Shown here piece by piece: positions 39,865 to 52,635 of a DNA stretch of 64,000 bases. The notes under the pieces are model-generated. The model saw only the letters and a program-made list of their open reading frames with translations, was not told where the DNA came from and made no database searches. The stretch is from Lepas anatifera (lineage: Eukaryota; Arthropoda; Thecostraca; Lepadidae): assembly GCA_034440635.1 (NCBI GenBank), contig JAOTON010000040.1:62001-126000 (forward strand). The letters are read 5' to 3'. A program made the translations under genes and the position numbers. How positions within the stretch are numbered: the stretch's first letter is position 1; every line of letters starts with the position of its first letter.

Positions 39865-40323
39865 CCAGAAACCAGGTTGCCCCCCACACAACTTAAAAAG
39901 TTCCTGCACCTATGCTGTCAGGTGTCATTTGACGTTCGGCTGCCCATTAAAGGACACAGGGGCGTTGCCACACGAACCTTGGTCTGGTGATGACCTGGGA
40001 CGGGGTGGGGCATGACCGTCGGAAAAGAACGGACCAGACCCCCACTTTTCGCCCGAAACTTCTCTGATCATCAGTCCAATTAGGAGTAAACCGTAAAACG
40101 TTATGACCGGTCGGTCCGGAGGGCAACGGCGAGCTCAAATCGCAGTTTTTGGTCCTAGGATGGACAGTTTTTTTCCAGCAGCAAGTTGAAGATTGCCAAT
40201 AGAATTAAAGGGAGGTGAAGCAAGCTCAGATGTTAAGGCAAACTAGCACTACCTGTTTGTCCTCTATGTTGATGGATACTCTGAAGAGTATAGCAAACAT
40301 ATATGCTACACAACATCATCACT

Positions 40324-40513
40324 GGTGGATCCAGGGGGCAATGGGACCGCGACTCCCAAAGTCTAAATTAGCATTTGTGCTCTCACCCCGCCCCGCCCCC
40401 CAAGTACCGGGCTTTAGTCATTTTTTTAAACACTGTTTTTGCAATTTTTCGCCGATGCCGCCCAAAAGGTTGCTTAGTCCCCCCCCCAACTTTGCTTCTG
40501 GGTCCGCCAACGC
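40324..40513. mobile_element. Possible short MITE, CACTGGTGGATCCAG termini
   Basis: CACTGGTGGATCCAGGGGGC at 40,320 and TTCTGGGTCCGCCAACG at 40,496 are imperfect inverted ends around a pyrimidine-rich interior. The flanking octamers (AACATCAT, CACATTAT) are only partly alike, so a target duplication is not established. Confidence 0.35.
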
Positions 40514-41069
40514 ACATTATCGATGGCTTAGGAACCACCAACGCTAAAAAGTGTGGTTTAATCCATTAAGTACCACGCATATTATTCGCTTGTAAATTTT
40601 TGTGAAACTGTTGTCACATCGTTCTGTCAATGCGAGTATCAAGGTGTAAGAAACGCTTTGTTCCTGCGTTTGCCCGTTTTGGAGATATAGCCATGTTCCA
40701 AATGGTACCGCTGGTCCTTTCCGGGTCGGCCGGCGAGTCGCCTGTGGTGCCAGCGCGCCGGCATCGCGCCGCGGCGGAGGGGCAGTGGGGTGATTGGCAT
40801 TCGAATTCAAACGCTTTAATGGCCCTCGCAGCTCAAGTATATGGCAAGGCACCGGCACCGCCATAATTTTTGCTAAATTGTATGCCACTGTCCCAAAACT
40901 ACAAATTGTTATTAGATATCCGTGAATTCACACTGCCAGTGACGGCGCTTGCAGCAGATACACAAGTTTGATGTTTGGCCATCTATGTACGGACTCATCT
41001 CTGGTGATGAGGTGCAAAACACCTGGAAGGCGTGGATTAGACTCGGCTATGGGACTTTGAAGTCTTTCT

Positions 41070-42294
41070 TCAGTGCCCTGTCATAACGTTCGGCAGTTGC
41101 TCGATGCGGTCAAAATTTGTCATGACGCTCGCCACTTTGTTGTCATTCCATTCAACTGCCAACACCTGTTCTGAATTGTCAAACCTGTAGTCGTAAGAGC
41201 CTCTCTTTTCTTTTTGAAGCACCTTCGCTGGCTTCACCGGATATTTCCCCATGCGATTTTCTCGCACTGTTCCGGTGGCTCGGACACCACGGTTTTTCAG
41301 CTCTGACAACAATGCACGCGATGTGAACAAGTTGTCAAAGTAGAGTTCGTGGGAGCTGGGGCTGTAGACCACGCTGACCATGCCCAGCACTACCCTTGTC
41401 CCCAGCGACATATCCTGTAGATGCGGACGCTGCTCCCTGCCACAGTATAGGTCGAACTTGTGACAGTACCCGTCTTCAGCGCAAAGCGCCCACAGTTTGA
41501 AGCCAAACCGTATAGGTTTATCCCGAATGAACTGCTTGAGGGAGTGGCATCCATAGTACCGAACAATCATCTCGTCCACTGCCAGCCTCTTCTGGTGGAT
41601 GTCGAACTTCTCGAACGTTTCGTTCAGCTTATCTATGAGAGGCCTCACTTTGAAGCCTCTGTCTGTGCTTGTGCGCTGTCTGGAGTTGTCCTGTACGTGC
41701 AGGTACTGCTTGATTTGCAGGTATTTGCTGGTATCGCCTTGCGCACGATGTCTTGGCCGACATCTTCAGCATCCGACCAGTATAGTTTCTCACTATGTAA
41801 AGTGACGTAGCCGGAGAACACTAAGAAACCGATGAAAGCCTTGAGCTCACTATCCTCCAGTGTGATCAGCGTGTCATTTTTACTTCCAGTGCGTATCGCA
41901 AAGTCTCCTCTTTGATGTGCTGGAAGATTTCCGGCGTCAGCAACTCCTCCAGAATCTCGACCGGCGTGCAGTGGGACAGAGTCGGTGATGCGCTGCCGGG
42001 TCTCATTGAGCATGTTCTCTGTGACTTCACCCCAGCTGGAATACTCAGGCCGAACATGCAGCCATTTGGGACCATTTTTCTCAGTGCGCCGCCCCTTTGC
42101 TTGGTTTTGTTCTGACTTAGGTGGCTCAAAATCTCTAAATGATGTCTCCGTTTGGTCTGTTTATTTGTACCTCCAGAGTACCAGAAACGTCCCGTACGGC
42201 AGCCTTCCCCGTCTCCTCTTTATCTAAATCGTCCGGGTCACTGATGTCGTCATCAGGTGACACATTTATCAGTCACCTCGTCATCGTCTTCGGC
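41070..42294 (-). pseudogene. piggyBac transposase (DDE_Tnp_1_7 type), frameshifted main part
   Basis: This enzyme family excises and inserts DNA at TTAA. The minus strand begins with an acidic stretch (DDDISDPDDLDKEE, ~42,250), then EILEELLTPEIFQHIKEET and DSELKAFIGFLVFSGYV, and in another frame FEKFDIHQKRLAVDEMIVRYYG (first catalytic D, ~41,585), ELYFDNLFTS (second D, ~41,340) and VEWNDNKVASVMTN (third D, ~41,130). All three catalytic aspartates are present, but at least three frame changes and a stop at 41,070 break the frame. Beyond the stop, KDFKVP-stop-PSLI is recognisable, but the C-terminal Cys-rich domain is lost. The N-terminal codons (MSCTVRRCLTAKQALEIIV) lie at 52,935-52,876, displaced by giant element II. 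Confidence 0.85.
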
Positions 42295-42479
42295 CAGAGA
42301 CGGCGGATTCCATTTTCGAGAAGTGGTGCAAGATTTTCTGGAGGGGGCGCCTTCCTCCCCAGGGGGCGCCATCATCTCTTGGGGGGCGCCTTTGCTATCC
42401 AATGGCGTTCTGCAGAAACTCTTTGGACTCAGCGTGCGAGGCCACTTGGGGTGGTTTATTTCTAATATTCCGAAAAATA

Positions 42480-43110
42480 AGTATTTTAGATTTCGCGTAA
42501 ACTCAGTCGTATCGGATTGGCATCAGCAACAGAGTAGCATAGCCCAGGATTCTGCGATATTCATAGCCTTGTTTGCAGTTATGACCAATGATATTGCAGA
42601 CACTTCCCGCAAACATACGTCACGTGTTTTTCGTTGAAGACTTCACAATATGTGTGACAGTGTATACTACAGCAGCTGCGCAGAGGCGGCTGCAGCTTGG
42701 CCTTGACATATTGCAGCAATGGATCACACGCAATGGACTGAAATTTTCAAGTTCAAAGACATAGTGCATGCACTTTTATAATAGACATTGAGACTGAATA
42801 CCCGATTTTGTAAATTCGCGGAAATCCGAGCGACGTTGTAGCAGAAACCAGATTTATCAGGCTTACACTCGATAAGCTTTCATATGTGCCACACCTGAAG
42901 GATTTCCGCAAAAAAAATGTTTCGATACGCTGAAAATACTGAAGGTGTTGACGAGGATGAGATACCGTGCAGATAGAGAAATGTTTCTCATGCTATACAC
43001 TTTATACGCTTATCGCCTATATATACGTTATGCGCACGTTATACGCTACGTTATAAGCTTCTTATGCTGTATAGATCACTTATTCGTCCGAAGATCGAGT
43101 GCGGCTGTGT
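42480..43110 (+). pseudogene. Non-LTR reverse transcriptase remnant (block A, copy 2)
   Basis: Plus-strand frames give SIAQDSAIFIALFAVMTNDIAD (motif B) near 42,535-42,605. In other frames the counterparts of the motif-C, LQQWITRNGLKFSSS and thumb segments of the copy at 32,976-33,680 follow, up to LIRPKIECG at ~43,105. It has more frameshifts than copy 1. The two are inverted relative to each other, as expected from the opposite orientation of the giant elements. Confidence 0.65.
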
Positions 43111-44492
43111 CAGAGCTGCATGACGAAATCCATGGAGCGAAACGGATTGAGATTTCTCAAGAGGCTCTATTCTGGCCGTTTGGCGGTTCTGACAGTTGAT
43201 ACCAGGGCTCTGCAATTGTGTAGGGTGATTGCCCTTTTACGCTATACGCCCAAACTAAGGCCTCCGAATTTAAATTCAAAATAGTTTTTGAGAAATTTTG
43301 GAACAAATGTTTTCAATTTTGCATTTTTATCATTTTTATTTCTTAAGCGACGAACTTGAAATTTGCCTCCTTTTGAATAAGCAACAAGGCCACCTAAGAA
43401 AAAAGTTCGAACTGGTCCGACAATATTTATTACGCCAAAACGCAGTATTTCTAGTACAAGCAAAAAGATATTGAAATTTGACAGCCGACTTGTAAGCTCG
43501 AAATGTCAGAAGGCACGCTTCAGTTAGTTTGATGACAGCCACGTGGAGGCAGCTACGTCAATTTTCTTGTGCTTAGGCATAGTTTCCAGTGAAAACGTAA
43601 AATTCTGACCTAGTTTTTGCCATTTTGCCGGAGGACTACATTTTTGCTCATTTCATTTAAATCTTAATCTCTCGCGATCTAATGCGCCGATTTGACTTTT
43701 CATTTCAAATAATGAAAGAACATTGCTTCCGCCTGATAATATTCGGAGATGGATATCGTGATAATAAAATTCATTGTCTTATATGTATAAATATAATTTT
43801 AGTAGAAAACCTTTTATTTGCAGCTTTTCGGTTCAGAGCACATGTCATTCACAACCTCAGAATTGACATGGCTGAATAGGAAAATTAATTGCAGTCATTC
43901 AATTCATTTACACTACCCACTTATCTCCAACGGCTTTCGAGTAATTCGTCCGAAAGGGTATTTCAAGGAGCTAAATTTCTCGGAACATGTTTGCTTCTCA
44001 CCATGGTTTCAAGTCCTCAAAATGAATGGAAGTGGATGCAATTTGGCATAAAGCTAGCTTAGGGTCCTGGGTCGCCGATACAAGTGATTCTAGGCGAATC
44101 TAATGTTTGGTTCGTCTTCTAGAAGCAGCTTTATACCATGCCTTTTCTGTACGAACACAACACCCGGCGCCACGATCACGGCATCGTTTTGATTGCGTGA
44201 TACCGGCCAGTGACCTCCTGACGGGTCACAGGTGTAGGGTTAGTGGGAGTCGGTACAGTGTGGCGCAGTGGTCTGGTGGTTAGAGGTCCTGTCGCGTGAT
44301 AAGGGGTGCGCGGGTCGAATCCGGGGTTGACTGCGGGATATTTACTATTTATTTCAAAGAAAAGAATGATGGCATTGACCTACAGGCTTATGAAGAGATA
44401 CATTGAGAATGAAATATGGTTGATTTCAGCACATTGTCATGCGGCTCGCCTGCGCCGGTGGGGGGTTATCCCAGGTCGCGGACCGGGGTTGC
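43109..44492. other. 1.4 kb present only in element II
   Basis: In element I the sequence passes from the RT thumb region straight to TGAGGC-Y-GCTCC...TAGTCCGCGAAAAAG; in element II these flanks are ~1.4 kb apart. The extra DNA is AT-rich, contains no gene I recognise and includes a tRNA-like SINE head near 44,263. I could not define its ends or a target duplication, so it could be an insertion here or a deletion in element I. Confidence 0.4.
44263..44335 (+). mobile_element. tRNA-like SINE head
   Basis: GTGTGGCGCAGTGGTC (A-box region, TGGCGCAGTGG) and GCGGGTCGAATCCGGGG (near-consensus B box) have about tRNA-like spacing. I could not fold a convincing acceptor stem, so a SINE or tRNA pseudogene is more likely than a functional tRNA gene. 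Confidence 0.45.
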
Positions 44493-44665
44493 GTATGAGG
44501 CCACTCCTTAGTCCGCGAAAAAGATTATCGATATGTCCGTCATCTCGCTATCAGAATAGTAACAGGAGCGTTCCAAGCTTCACCCATAATAAGCATGCTA
44601 GTGGAAATTAGTGAAATATCGCTACAAATGCGCAGTAAGATACTCGCTTTGCATTAAGCCATTAA

Positions 44666-45114
44666 AAGGAATGTGGCACGTTTAGAACGTGATTTTAACT
44701 GAGATAGCCAAGTTGTAAAGCAAATCGGAAAACCAGGTGCTCTATATATCATTTGTCTTGGAACTCGATTTTTCCGTAGAAAAAAACTAAAACCTACCCG
44801 AAATGTATCTCTCATGTACCTCTCGCCAGGCGGCCCTTGTTGTGAGCTGCTGGTGTGACGACATATGCTGACATCACGATGAGCATCAGCCAATCGAAGC
44901 CCTTGAAGTGTTTCGAGTATGGTAGTGGTTGCCAGATCATGACATCATCCAGAGGCAGATATTTATTCATTTTTCTAGAGGAGTATTTCAAAAATAAAAG
45001 CATTGAGCTTGTTGTACATTTTTCAGAGAAATCATGAGTGGTTTCATTATTTTCGGCTAAAAGTACGCCTAATTACACAAAATTCCAGGATTTTACCAAG
45101 GTGCCACGTTCCCT
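44666..45114. mobile_element. 449-bp TTAA MITE, AGGGAAYGTGGCACC type
   Basis: TTAA at 44,662-44,665 and 45,115-45,118; ends AAGGAATGTGGCACG and (inverted) AGGGAACGTGGCACCTTGG. It is inverted relative to the full copy at 4122-4572 and the same size. No coding capacity. Confidence 0.75.
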
Positions 45115-45508
45115 TTAAAATAAGTCACCAACACGCCCCACATACCAAACATTTTTTTGGCGACGCCTACCTCAGTCAGATAGACAGTGGCTCGCGTTTT
45201 GCAACCCGTCACCAGGGAGTGAGAGTCTGTGCCTGGCTGGCACAGGCTGGTATCGACAGCAATCTCGTCGAACCACATGAAGCAGCTGTTATTGAACCAT
45301 AGCTCATCTCGACAGTTAACACAAACACAACCTACGCCAACAAAGCAAAAATTTGCCTCCTGAACCGACGCGCCAGTATTTTATGAACTTGCTTGCGGAG
45401 CCGTTCAAGAACCATGTCTGTTTCTATATAGACGGTTGCAAAAGAAAGTGACAATGGCACAGGGCGTGCATTTGTTGGTGACGATGTTTAGAAGTTTTCT
45501 AGTTTGCC

Positions 45509-45894
45509 TTACGAAGGATCCATTTTTACTTCAGAGCTGTACTCCCATTTTTTTGCTGTTTGGACCAGGTGTCTAAGCTGATGGTGAGGAAGTTTGCGAT
45601 TTTTACCGATTCGCGTCTTATCTGCAGACATTGAAGCCATTTTATTTCTATAATGCGTCGTCACCTTGGCAGGCCATGCTGAAGATGACTGGATCTTCTG
45701 TGTGCACTGATTAGTCCAGTAGGAAGACACAGGCAGTTTGGATGGCTACCATCTCAGCTTGAAAACTCGAGCAGAGCGAGCCTGCTGGTCGCCTGAGCTC
45801 ATGCTGGGCTCTGTCTGGTGACTCGATGAAGACCCAGCTCCCCGCTCGTGACCCCTCCGTGCACTGACCCGTCGGTCCACACCCATGTGGCACA
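45509..45894 (-). pseudogene. RNase H end of retroelement remnant copy 2
   Basis: Minus-strand SWVFIESPDRAQHELRRPAG and SFQAEMVAIQTACVFLLD match the RNase H part of the copy at 18,517-20,103. The frame is separated from the RT part (47,143-48,423) by a 1.24 kb TTAA element. Confidence 0.75.
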
Positions 45895-45898
45895 TTAA

Positions 45899-47138
45899 CC
45901 CTATTTCCGGCAGGGGGGCTAATATTGCCCCCCTTCAGGTTTTTCGAGAATATCTCCGAAACGGCTTGCGATAGAACTTTGAAACTTCCTGACTTTTCCT
46001 AAAACTAGTACAGGCAGGTTTTCTGAAATTTTCAAGATTATATATTTACCAGGGGCGGAGCTATGGCTGGGTTTTTGGGGAGGTTCTATCCACAAACCAA
46101 GTATTATCGTATGCGATGGGTTTTTTGTAAAAGGAAGCCGTCTCTGCTGATCCTGATACCAGATATATGGTTTTATTATATCATTTTTTATGTGAGATGA
46201 TAGTGCATTCACAATTGTCGCTATTTGTATTCATCAGGGGCGGTTACAGCAGTTCAAAATGGGGGGAATGTTATCAAGAAGGACTAAACGTTAGTAAGTG
46301 AGAAGACTGCTTACAGCCGTGCCAGGGCGAATACAATTGGGTATATGAAAATTCAAAATAGTTATAACCCAATTCTAGATTACCAGAGGCGTGTCCAGTC
46401 ACTACACATTTTCAAAATGTATATTCCCAGCCAGTACCACCGCCGCGACTCAATATCGTTGTATATTGAAAATGTGTTTCCAATCACCCCCACCCCCCAC
46501 GACGAGTCCTTGATCCGCCTATGTCACCCCCTTTCCCAGAGCTGCCATGGGAGGGTAAAAATTATCAGAAATTAAATTTCAACTAGTCAAGGGACTAATA
46601 TACTCATGCATACCATTCGCATATTGTTGGTATGCATTTTACCCCACTGTTTTACCTTACTGCATCCGCCCCTGATGAGTTTTTCACTTTTTTTCTCATT
46701 TATTTATGTGTCAAAGATGCCAAGCAGTATATGACGGCTTCTAATCCGCGTAACAAAAACTTTTTAGGTTGTATATATTTCCCCTCATAGTCCTGGTCCT
46801 GGAACTGCCATTGAATTTCGAATTTTTGCGTAACTCGAGTATATGAAAATTTTGGGTCAATTATTTGTAAATCTGAACTAGTTTTGTGAAAATCGTACAA
46901 CAGAGACAAGGGTTATGGAAAATCTAAAAAATACACAAAATTGTATATTTTGCACGACCTTCTCCTAAAAAATAAAACTTTTGAAATTTTCTTTTTTCAA
47001 AATAAAGTTTAGCAGCAGAGGAATCTATGGCACTTTGAATTTCCAAAATCGGCCGGTTAGATTACGAGATCTTAGGGGGGGCCGATATTGCCCCCCCTGC
47101 CGGAAATAGGGGTAGCCGGGAGTCTGACGGAAATAGGG
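45899..47138. mobile_element. 1240-bp TTAA transposon, CCCTATTTCCG type
   Basis: TTAA at 45,895-45,898 and 47,139-47,142; both ends read CCCTATTTCCG inward. The copy 1 sequence at 18,811-18,825 (GGCACATCGAGTCAGG) is the uninterrupted site, with one base pair of divergence each side of the TTAA core. A second, inner copy of the terminal motif with GGGGGGSCAATAT lies ~35 bp inside the right end (47,050-47,111) and directly at the left end. The interior is AT-rich with no transposase. TTAA targeting suggests piggyBac-type mobilisation. Confidence 0.9.
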
Positions 47139-47142
47139 TTAA

Positions 47143-48423
47143 GTCAGGGAAGCGAGGTGGGGGAGAGCTACTCGCTTCTTCCGGACAGGTGGCGCTCCTG
47201 ATGTCAGTAGGCCCACGTCTAGTTGAAATGTGACTCACTCTCCTGATACCCACAGTGGAAGACGTCGAGGAAGGAAAGACTCGATGGGGAGGGAGATGCC
47301 TGCTTGATCCCACATGTCTTTGCCCACCTGCCGCCACCCGGTCACCGAGGAGAGTCGAGAGGGCGCTGTCGCCTCCGCACGTCTTCACAGAGGGTTTTCA
47401 GGCGGCAGGGTATGGAATTTCACCAGCAGTCGAGTCGCGAGTACCCTCCTTCTGGCCGCTACGCGGGGAGTCTTAACTCGGCTGGGAGTGGAGCGGGTGC
47501 ATCCTGTGATGATACGCGCCGACGCTCTCATTTTGCGTTCCAGCAGCTCGACATGAAATGGCGGTGTGGCGTGGAGCCACGCTGCGGCCGCTTACTCCAT
47601 CGCTCCTCTCACGTAGCCAGTAACGACGGTTCGGAGGTGCTGTTCGTGCAGCCCCCAGTTGCAGCCGGACAGTTGACGTAGGTGGGAGATGCGGGGGTGG
47701 ACCTTCTCCCACAGTCTCTTACAGTGTGGACCGAAATGGAGGAGCCGATCGATGGTGACGCCAAGTAGCTGTAGGGTGTCTCCAGCAGTGACAGACTTCC
47801 CGTCGACCTTAAAATTGAAGGGATCGGCGTCTCTGGCCCACCGGGACATCACCAGTACTTATATCTTGGCTCCTGATACCACCATTTTGTGCTGTCGGGT
47901 CCACTTCATGAGGGTGCCAGCAGCAGCTTTATTGCGCCCGGTCCTTGGCGACTTGGATGTTGTTGCCCGTGCAGAGAGCCGCCGTATCATCGGCATACAT
48001 GTAGGGGAGCATCCGGGAACCGCGCAGAGTGCGTCTACCAGCCGAGCCGCCCATACAAAATAAAACTGGCGATAAGACACTTCCTTACGGCAGGCCAGTT
48101 CGGAAAATGCGCTCACTGGAAAGCACACCATTTAGTTCCACCTGGACTCTTCGGTCTCGGAGTCACTGCCAAATCCAGGCCACCGTGCAATTTGACAGCC
48201 CCATCTACAGCAAACGAACGCGTAGCAGGTGGTGGTCCACTACGTCGTACGCGTGCGCGAAATCAAACGCGACGAGGACGTATTTCTGCGCGGTCTGTCC
48301 ATCGGGAGGGCGGCTGTGTCTCGATTTGGGCATGCACAGTGCACGCTCACCTCTTCTCTTAAATGAGTCCTGAACTTGACCTGAAGGCGATGGTTGATGG
48401 TATAAGTGGGTGGTCAGTGACAA
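47143..48423 (-). pseudogene. RT part of retroelement remnant copy 2
   Basis: The minus strand has LVAFDFAHAYDVVDHHLLRV (motif A, ~48,260), the same GLP-stop-GSV at motif B (~48,083), YADDTAAL (~47,990) and LLGVTIDRLLHFG (~47,745). The motif-B stop codon is shared with copy 1 at 19,762, so the element was already inactive before the two giant elements diverged. Copy-specific changes include an intact Arg codon where copy 1 has a stop after KWA. Confidence 0.75.
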
Positions 48424-49925
48424 AATATACTCGTTTTATCAATCTGAATGGTCTTTTCACTTCGATCTGAACACTGCACATGATCATTAAACGCGCAAAT
48501 TACAGCCAATAAACGAAAAAAAGTTATCAATTTATCAAGAGAGTACTTGGACACGTTGAAACAGTTTTCTTTTTATTCTAGTAGGGCCCATTTATGTCAC
48601 AAATCACACATGCCTATGGCATGATCTATTTCAGCATTCAATCACATGGCTACCGAAATTCTCTTAACACCTCCGAAATTTCACGCACAAGAGCAATTCT
48701 CCCATGCTGATGAATTCAAGAATATAGATAAAGGTCGATGGAAAATGCCCACATACTTCATTCTGTGTTTATCTTTACGTTTCAACTTCCCTTATATCTC
48801 CTTGAGTCTGCCATCTGGTTCAAACATTATTTTTTAGGAGCAATTAATAATGTGGGTAAAAGTCCGGTTTGTGTTTCCTACAACTTAAAGCTTTTCCGCT
48901 GAGGTAATTTTCTTGGACAGCGCACAGGCCAGGTTCACACTCGCTGCGATTATTTTCAATGTCCTCTCACCATTATCTTACGAATCTTGGCCACGTGGAA
49001 AGGCAAAATGATGCTTATCATATTTGATATTATAATAAACTTAACCCCTCTTCACTAATAGAAAAATCCTCACCTTTATGTTCAGCTGTTGCATCTTCCC
49101 AAGTGTCTTGAATTTCTCCATGACCTAGTGGCAGTCACAGATTTTTCAAGAGGTGCCGAAAAAAGTGTGAACTGAACTGTTTAGCAATTCATTGTTTCAA
49201 ATATCACGCCAAATAGGCATCTTGCTTGGCTGGTACAAACTGTTATGGCTGGGAGAGGGTGGGATAGGACGTTGTTAAAAATACGATCCACCAAAATGAC
49301 GGCAACCGAAAACCGAATACCATAGGCGCCCTTTGGGTGAAAAGTTGATGGTAAAGTGCCCACTTTGAGGCTCCGCGTTTCCCCCCACCTTACTAAAATT
49401 CTAGATCCGCCCATACGCGGATCCAGGGGGCAAAGGGGAGGGGCAGATGCAGCCCCCGATCGATCCTCGGCGCCCCCTGAAATGGTCACGGCGCCCCCTG
49501 AAAGGTCGATGGCACTCGCCTGAAGTGGCGCTTCCCACTCTCCCCCAGGATGCGAAAATCGGTGCTCACCGATAGGATTTTACGCCCACCTGGTAGGTTT
49601 TTCCGGTCAAAAGTGGCACCCCCTGCTCCGGATGGCGCCCCCGGGAAGGTGCTCCCCTCCGATTGGCAATCCTGGATCTGCCTATGGATCCGTCACTGTT
49701 CAAGAGCAAACAATTCACAGAAAAAGCAGGAAGATATCAAATGTTAGCGGGGATTGGTGCGGCCAAGGTAATTGATGATGCTAACAAATTGTTTAGTTAT
49801 GTGGATAAAATAATTGGGTCGCCACACGGGATTGGAAGGGGACTCCTGCCTTCTTATGAGATGGGCAGTGTGCTAAAAATATATCGTCAAGTCAATATCA
49901 AATTATCAACATTTAGTTTTATACA
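48424..49925. other. Block B of element II, no gene
   Basis: Direct repeat of 20,104-21,257 plus 28,313-28,430, i.e. the same block without the Ty3 element. It contains an extra ~280 bp around 48,690-48,945 absent from copy 1. GGCGCC-like units occur at 49,470-49,660. No gene recognised. Confidence 0.5.
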
Positions 49926-50044
49926 GTGCACTGTTCACTGCAGTGATACACGAGTGCTCTGTCCTTTTTCTGTGGGTTTATGACACCCGGTAGGGTTCGT
50001 TTTAGCCTCAAATATGGCTTTTGTGGTATTTATTTGGCCATTTG

Positions 50045-50395
50045 GCCGCCCCGGTTGCTCGGTTGGTAGAGCGTCGGGCTCCGGCCCGCTGCTGAGAAGC
50101 ATGCAGTGGCAGTGCATGTCCAGGCTTGAGATCGGTTCCCCTGAGACGCCCCCGCGCTCAATCGTTTGCCCGACGTAGGTCGGCTGGCAACTGACTGATG
50201 AGAGGGTGACCTGAGCGAGGTGGCCATCCCTGTGCTTTGTGGGAGGTTAAACTTTGGCTTCTAAATCAACCCTTCATTGTGGGCGTTACTCGTTCGGGTG
50301 GTGGGGTCGGGGTCTCTGTGACAAGTCCCTTGAGGACTTTAATGAGATTCAGACTCCAACAGCCGTACTGGGAAGAACTTGGACGAAATTTATAA
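50045..50395 (+). mobile_element. tRNA-derived SINE, GCCCCGGTAGCTCAG type
   Basis: CCGCCCCGGTTGCTCGGTTGG head with a diverged A box, middle with GAGATCGGTTCCCCTGAGACG, and the CTTCTAAATCAACCC...GGTCGGGGTCTCTGTGACAAG body. It is the full-length counterpart of the deleted copies in the 6 kb palindrome. Confidence 0.75.
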
Positions 50396-50679
50396 AAAAC
50401 AAGATTTTTTAGTGCAAATACAATTTGAACCTTTTGGCCTTTTCGCAAACCCGGTTTGGCCTTTTTCCGTTGAAAAAACCCGCAGTCCTGGGCAGCATCT
50501 TTAGAATATGGAATAACAAAAATTAGGAGACATTTTTTAACACTAGCACGTCTAAATTTTATTAACGCCCCCTCCAAATGGGGGTTTGATCCCCCGAAGA
50601 CATAATAATGGCCAGCACAAGAAAATCTCCACCGCCCCCTCCACTGAGTTTTCTTTAAAAAATGTTCTGCTGTCCTTTC

Positions 50680-52635
50680 CAGGGGGCGCCTTTCCTATCC
50701 ATGGGTGCTTATTCTTTCCAGAGGGGGCGCCTTTGCTCTCGGGGGGGGCGCCTTTGCTATCCAGGGATGCCTGTGCTAACCAGGGGATGCATATGATATC
50801 AAGGGGCGCCGTTGATCTTCTTCGGAGGCGTCTCTGGTGTCCAGGAGGCACCTGCGCTAACCAGGGGCACCTATGCTATCCATCTTTCGTACCCAAGCAT
50901 TGTATTGGGAACCAAATCATCTAATGAAAAGCAATCCCGCCAAACAAGCTTGATAACTATCCTTGCGAGTCAATTCATTTGGAAAGAAAAGTGCAGGTCC
51001 CAGTGCATTAGGCTAACTTCTCTCAATTTAAAGAAATACATCAAACAGTACTTAGATATAGAAAAATACATCGCAAAAATATCAGGTAGGGAGCAAGACT
51101 TTCATGACATGTGGGGAACAATTTACGAAAAACTAACCAATGAGCGCGTAACATACGTATAGAATTTGGGATATCTTTTCGATTCTTAACCTTTGTCTCC
51201 CCAGCACTGTTGGTCCTTTTCGATTTAGTGGACCTCTGATCGAGAGCGGGCGCGGGTGGTGCCGCGGCGCGGAAGCCATTACCGTACAGACGAGCGGGGG
51301 GATCAATGTGTGCTGAAAATGGAACCTGATGATGGTTGGCGAGAGGGCGAGGTTTTCTCAAGTGTGTCAAGCTTTTGTATGTTTAATATGTATTGTTTCA
51401 TTAAAAAAGTCTCTCCATATTTTCCTTTCTCCTGTCTGTTGTTTTTGGTGATTTATGTCTGCATATATGCTGGACTGTCTACGCTGCTATCTTGATGTTT
51501 TTGAACGTATGTCAGGTACATTACACATTTTGTGCGATGTTAAAAAAACCTATGCTATCCAGAGACCCGGATCCTTTACTCAGGGGGCGGGGGCCGCCTT
51601 TTGCTGTCCAGGGGTGCCTGTGCTAACCAGGGGCGCATATGCTATCCCGGGGTGCCGTTGCTCTTCTTTAGGGGCGTCTCTGCCGTCCAGGGGTGCCTAT
51701 GCTATCCAGAGGGTGTGTTCTGTCCATGGGGCGCTTTTGGTATCAAAGGGCGTATTTGCTGTTTTGGGGGCGCCTATCCTATCCAGAGGGCGCCCCTGCT
51801 GTCCAGGGAGCGCGATTGCTATTAAAGGGAGCTTATGATATCCAGAGGGGTGCCTTTGCTCTATGGGGGAGGGGGCGCCTCTTAGTGTACAGGAGTGCCT
51901 GTGCTAACCAGAGGGCGCCTATGCTATTCAGGGGCGTCGTTACTCCTCAATTGGGGGTGCCTTTTTCTGTCCAGGGGCGCCTCTGCTGTCTAGAGGTCGC
52001 CTTTGCTATCCAGAGGGGCGCTTTTACTCAAGGGGGTGGGCACCTTTTGCTGTCCAGGGTGCAGCTTTGATGTCAGGGGGCGCCATTCATATTTGAAAGT
52101 GTATTTTATTTTACACAGAGGGTACTACCCCTTCAGACAGGCGATGTGTCTGATTTTCTCTTGACCGGCCGGGGGCGCCGGCAAAATCCGGGGGTGCCAC
52201 CCAAATCCGTGAGGGCCTCCCCTTACGAGGTCAAAACCAGGTGTGCAAAAATATACTATTGTACACCATTATTTTTTCAAGGTGTGCAACTGCACACCCT
52301 GTCCTGCGGAATCCGCCGTCCCTGCCGCCGTTGTTCTCGGGAGGGGGGGGGTTTCTCTCTTATCTCTCCAGGGGGCGCCTTTCTTATCAAAGGGCGCCTA
52401 TGTTGTCCAGGGGGCGCCTTTTCTCTGCGGGGGGGGCGCCTTTTGCTGTCAAGGGGTGCCTGTGCTAACCAGGGGGCGCATGTGATATCTAGGGGCGCCG
52501 TTTCTCTTCTTCGGAGGCGCCTCAGCTGTCCAGGAGGCGCCTACGCTTTTCAAGGGCGCCTATGCTATCCAGAGGGGCGCCTTTACTCAAGAGGGGGCGC
52601 CTTTTGCTTTCCAGGGCGCAGTTTTGATGTCAAGG
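50680..52635. repeat. GGCGCC-unit arrays of element II, split by 0.66 kb
   Basis: Three stretches (50,680-50,884, 51,549-52,085, 52,320-52,635) repeat, in inverse orientation, the array at 11,286-12,470, with the same unit words (CTATGCTATCCAG, CTGTGCTAACCAG, GATATC). The 50,885-51,548 interval between the first two is non-array DNA without a recognised gene. A copy of the hAT-like terminus with GGAATCCGCCGTCCCTG lies inside at 52,306-52,324. Confidence 0.75.
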
